Positions 60,779-64,000 of a DNA stretch of 64,000 nucleotides are shown piece by piece (position 1 is the first letter of the stretch; each line of letters opens with the position of its first letter). This DNA is from Mesorhabditis belari (taxonomy: Eukaryota; Nematoda; Chromadorea; Rhabditida; Rhabditidae), in NCBI GenBank assembly GCA_958450365.1, contig CAUEEP010000022.1:1-64000 (forward strand), read 5' to 3'. The translations under genes and the position numbers were made by a program. A model generated the notes under the pieces. It was not told where the DNA came from. It did no database searches and was given only the letters and a program-made list of their open reading frames with translations.

Positions 60779-61619
60779 TATTGGGTTGGTGAATTGAAAA
60801 CTGCGGGCTATTGTCATATGTGACAGTTTGAGCACTTTCTTCAAAAGAAACCCATTTTGGTGTCAATGGAAAAGTTGTAGAGAATCAAAAATCAAGCTTA
60901 TATCCAAATTTTCAGAACGATTCAAAACACTGGTTTTCAAGAAATGCCAAATTTAAGAATTTTCACAAAACTTGCATTTTAAGCGAAACTACTAAATGTA
61001 TCTTTTTGGAAATTTGAATATAAGCCTAATTTTTGATTCTCTACAACTTTTCCATGGACACCAAAATGGGTTTCTTTTGAAGAAAGCGCTCAAACTTGGA
61101 CATCTCCAGTCCTCCATTTTTGAGTCTCACACTCTCACACTCTACAGAAAAAGATATTATCTAGAGTTGAGGGAAATTGTTAAGCTATTTTAATACCTTT
61201 ATATCTAAATCTAAAGTTTAATACCCAATTTAACCATACTAGTTTAATAATCTTGAGTCAAAAATCGTTGTGTTATCATAAAACGTGCAATTTGGCAATT
61301 CTTGAAAACCAGTTTTTGAATCGTTCTGAAAATTTGGCTATAAGTCTAATTTTTGATTCTCTACAACTTTTCTATTGACACCAAAATGGGTTTCTTTTGA
61401 AGAAAGTGCTCAAACTTGGACATCTCCAGTCCTCGATTTTTGAGTCTCACACTTGCCTCACACACAAACCAAAATCCTACTACGAAAGAGGAATCGGCAA
61501 ATTGCCTGTAAAATGGGCAGAAGTCGTCAATAATAATGGAAACTATTTGGAATCAATTTATGGTTTTATGTTCAATAAATTTTAGTTCAAAGTCCCGCAG
61601 TTTTCAATTCACCTACCTA
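60779..61619. mobile_element. Foldback element with TTGGGTTGGTGAATTGAAAA ends, copy 4
   Basis: Mirrored arms as in the other copies, but with a 130-base unrelated piece around 61135-61265 and a damaged right end (CACCTACCTAATA). Confidence 0.75.
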
Positions 61620-61625
61620 ATAGTA

Positions 61626-61815
61626 GTGCACACCGGCGAGCCGAGTTGATGACTATTTTACGGTTTCCAAGCTTTCCCAGAAACTCAACACTCAAATCCC
61701 CACAAGCTCTCATCGTCAGCTACATTTTCCGACCCCACATCGATAGGTTCTGATAAGCGGTTCTCGAGATTTCGAGGAATTTAGGCGACGCTCAGGGTGC
61801 ACTACTATTAGAGAG
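61626..61815. repeat. Dispersed repeat, copy 2
   Basis: Matches 23295-23465 over about 170 bases (CACATCGATAGGTTCTGATA shared). Bracketed by GTAGTGCAC and GTGCACTAC, a short inverted pair, so this copy may show the element ends. Confidence 0.7.
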
Positions 61816-61885
61816 AATACGGTACTTTCTACAGCTCTACAATACAATACAATACAATACAGCTCTACAATTTCTACAAAACAGT

Positions 61886-63261
61886 TCATTTAATCAAGTA
61901 CATTGCATTGTATAGATGAAAATCTTTCTCAATCGCTTTGCCTTTCGGTTGATCCGTTAATTTGAAGCAAACAAAATTGTGATACGATTTAAGGAAAAGG
62001 AACATTTTCTTTTCGAAATTCTCCGATTTCTCAAGAAATTCGTCGATTCGAGTGATTTGAGTGAAGTATTCAGAAAGCTTTTGTAGAAGACTGAAAAATT
62101 GAGATGATTGAGATGATTAAGATGAAATTTCTTTGTATAGAATCATTTAACGCGTTTTCTAAAAGGCACTTTTTTTCAGCAAAAACTACCGTAACCCTAA
62201 TTTTAGTCGAATTTTGATAATGGGTTTGGGTAATTATACTAAAAATTGTAATAATTTTAGTGAAAACTGGTTGATTAAGTACGGCAGCTTTCGAAAAATG
62301 TACCTAACAAGGGAAGGACAAACGAGTTTCCTGGTCAAATCAGCCATTCGACGGCGAATTTCAGCCTGATTCTGAATCTGCTTTCCGTTTTTGCAAAATG
62401 GCACTCTGTCAAAAGTTATAAGCGCTCAAAGTTTTGTAAACTTAAGAAAACGAGTTCTCGAAAATCATGCCTTGAGTTTAGAAGCAGATTTCCTTGCCTG
62501 CTTGCTTGCCAAGCTTGCATTGATGCATTGATGGCTTGCCAAGCATTGATGGCTTGCCAAGCATTGATGGCTTGCCAAGCAGTGATGGCTTGCCAAGCAG
62601 TGATAGCTTGCCAAGCAGTGATGGCCGAGTGGTAGTCGGCTAGGATACAAGGGAAAGCCTCGCGGGTTCAAGTCCGATGTCTGGCTGTTTTTTTCTATTT
62701 TAGAGGTATGCCTTGAGTTTGCCGAGAGGTTTTGCTTTGTATTCTAGCCGACTACCACTCGGCCACCACTGCTCCCTAGAAGCTCTCGGAAATCTGTCTA
62801 TAAACTCTATAAATCTGTCTATAAACTCTATAAATCTGTCTATAAAAGATGATTTTTAAAATTCCATGCAAAACTTTGCACGCGTATAACTTTTGACAGA
62901 GTGCTATTTAGCAAAAACGGAAAACAGATTCGGAATGAGCGTGAAATTTGGCGTTGAATGGTTTATGACTCATGTCATTTGGCCAGCACATTTGGTTGAT
63001 ATTCCCTTGTATGTATCTTTTAGAAAACACGTTAACAATTGTAAGCAATTGTAACAATTGTAACAATTATAACAATTGTTTTGCTGTACCTTGAGGGGAA
63101 AAAGACGTGAATACAACCTTTCTAGTGGACTCAAGTCTTCTCTTGACTAAAATTTTTCAAGTTAACTTATGAACTCACGCAAATCTTGCTTTGAATTCCA
63201 TCACCCAATCGGCCACAATCACTCCCGAGCCGAACATTTCGATTCGTCCGAGATGAAGCTG
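61886..63261 (-). CDS. F-box-family gene, last two exons only (5' end outside window)
   Basis: Exon 63261-63179 encodes LHLGRIEMFGSGVIVADWVM, homologous to YLYQGKVEIFGPGSLQSEIW of the upstream F-box gene and identical in length (83 bases) and phase. Exon 62090-61886 encodes LLQKLSEYFTQITRIDEFLE, FLKSYHNFVCFKLTDQPKGK and ends YNAMYLIK, aligned with the last exon of that gene. The intron between them is filled by a foldback element. No F-box is visible because the 5' exons lie past 64000. Confidence 0.72.
62300..63015. mobile_element. Foldback element carrying a tRNA-like sequence
   Basis: The left arm at 62300-62420 (GCTTTCCGTTTTTGCAAAAT, CTGTCAAAAGTTATA) is inverted at 62875-63010. Inside, a tRNA-like sequence at 62617-62687 has an inverted fragment of itself at 62738-62775 (CTAGCCGACTACCACTCGGC). 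18-bp GGCTTGCCAAGCATTGAT repeats lie at 62505-62620. Confidence 0.65.
62617..62687 (+). tRNA. tRNA-like sequence inside a foldback element
   Basis: GTGATGGCCGAGTGGTAGTC is a class II-like D-arm; GCGGGTTCAAGTCC is the B-box; a run of T follows, as after a Pol III gene. Acceptor strands pair poorly. Confidence 0.45.
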
Positions 63262-63284
63262 CTGAAAATGGATAATATGTTTTA

Positions 63285-64000
63285 ATAAAGTCGACTCTCT
63301 CGAGAATGGAAGGGACGAAAAAATGTTTCTATTATATAGAGTGCCGTTTTATATAGCTTAACGTCAGCCAGGACGAAAATTTCATTTCGTTATATAGAGT
63401 TTACCGCTATATAGAGTTTCTTTATAAAGAAAGTCGACTGTATATAAAATATAAGATAGATAAATATATATGTTGTGTCCGATTTAGATTGAACTTATCG
63501 CGGACGTCCGATTTAGATTACAGTCTATATCGGACGTCCGATTCACTCTAAATCTTATATAGATTGAACAATAATACGTCTTATATAGATTGAACAATAA
63601 TATAAACATGCTTAATATATGTTCTTAAGTGTTTTCTGTAGTTTTCTGCATTTTTCAAAGGGCTTTTATTGATTACAGTCTATATCGGATGCCCGATACA
63701 GATCGAACAATAATAAACGTGCTTAATATCGACAATAAAATTTCTTTGAAAAGCGCAGAAAATTGCAAAAAAAAACGCTGAAGAACATATATTAAGCACG
63801 TTTATTATTGTTCGATCTGTATCGGACGTCCGATATAGACTGTAATCAATAAAAGCCCTTTGAAAAATGCAGAAAACTACAGAAAACACTTAAGAACATA
63901 TATTACGCATGTTTATATTATTGTTCAATCTATATAATACGTATTATTGTTCAATCTATATAAGATTTAGAGTGAATCTAAATCGGACGTCCGATATAGA
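63285..64000. repeat. Nested palindromes with TATCGGACGTCCGAT motifs
   Basis: Bases 63290-63440 hold an element with TATATAGAGTTT repeats. From 63480 to the end the motifs TATCGGACGTCCGAT, GATTGAACAATAATA and TTAAGCACGTTTATTATT recur on both strands, forming foldbacks within foldbacks cut by the window edge. No coding sequence. Confidence 0.7.

Noticed and set aside
60779..61619. Small plus-strand genes within the foldback element
   Set aside because: The same frames recur in other copies of the element and in inverted order within one copy, so they reflect its arms.

Overview
The window looks like nuclear DNA of a rhabditid nematode. Genes are cut into many short exons with TTTCAG-type acceptors. 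Introns and intergenic DNA are AT-rich and packed with foldback elements, mariner relics and short tandem repeats, and octamers of the TACCGTAA type recur throughout. Gene content also fits: a secreted TSP1 plus Cys-rich (C6-like) family, F-box genes, a carbohydrate sulfotransferase, Van Gogh and a GGA adaptor. There are no operons with Shine-Dalgarno sites, no CRISPR array and no rRNA. All gene models were assembled by hand from splice sites, conserved frames and family knowledge; where stated, every exon junction keeps the frame.

Layout. (1) 738-12040, plus strand: complete 18-exon GGA clathrin adaptor gene (VHS, GAT, hinge, gamma-ear). (2) 13456-28914, minus strand: three tandem paralogs in the order 5' C, B, A 3', encoding small secreted TSP1 proteins. 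A and B (244 aa each) carry a second Cys-rich C6-like domain; C stops early and lacks it. A near-intact mariner (17924-19185) and a 13-bp satellite lie in intron 1 of gene A. (3) 31305-36149, plus strand: type II membrane sulfotransferase with one frame break and a 3.5-kb intron filled with nested transposons. (4) 36637-37441, minus strand: doubtful secreted-protein locus, then a mariner relic. (5) 39188-45051, minus strand: complete 16-exon Van Gogh/Strabismus planar-polarity gene (538 aa). (6) 45052-51272: about 6 kb without a recognisable gene. (7) 51273-58362, minus strand: 7-exon F-box gene (322 aa) whose intron 2 holds an almost identical 1.89-kb tandem duplication that carries half of exon 3 and a decayed pogo/Tc1-like transposase. 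(8) 58440-61880: mariner relics and foldback elements. (9) 61886-63261, minus strand: last two exons of a second F-box-family paralog that runs out of the window.

The genes do not form one pathway. The three TSP1 genes form a locally expanded family with matched exon sizes, and the two F-box-family genes form another. The rest of the window is shaped by mobile DNA: at least two mariner lineages, a DD37D maT-like fragment, several foldback families, and about nine degenerate tRNA-like sequences, several of which sit inside foldback elements.
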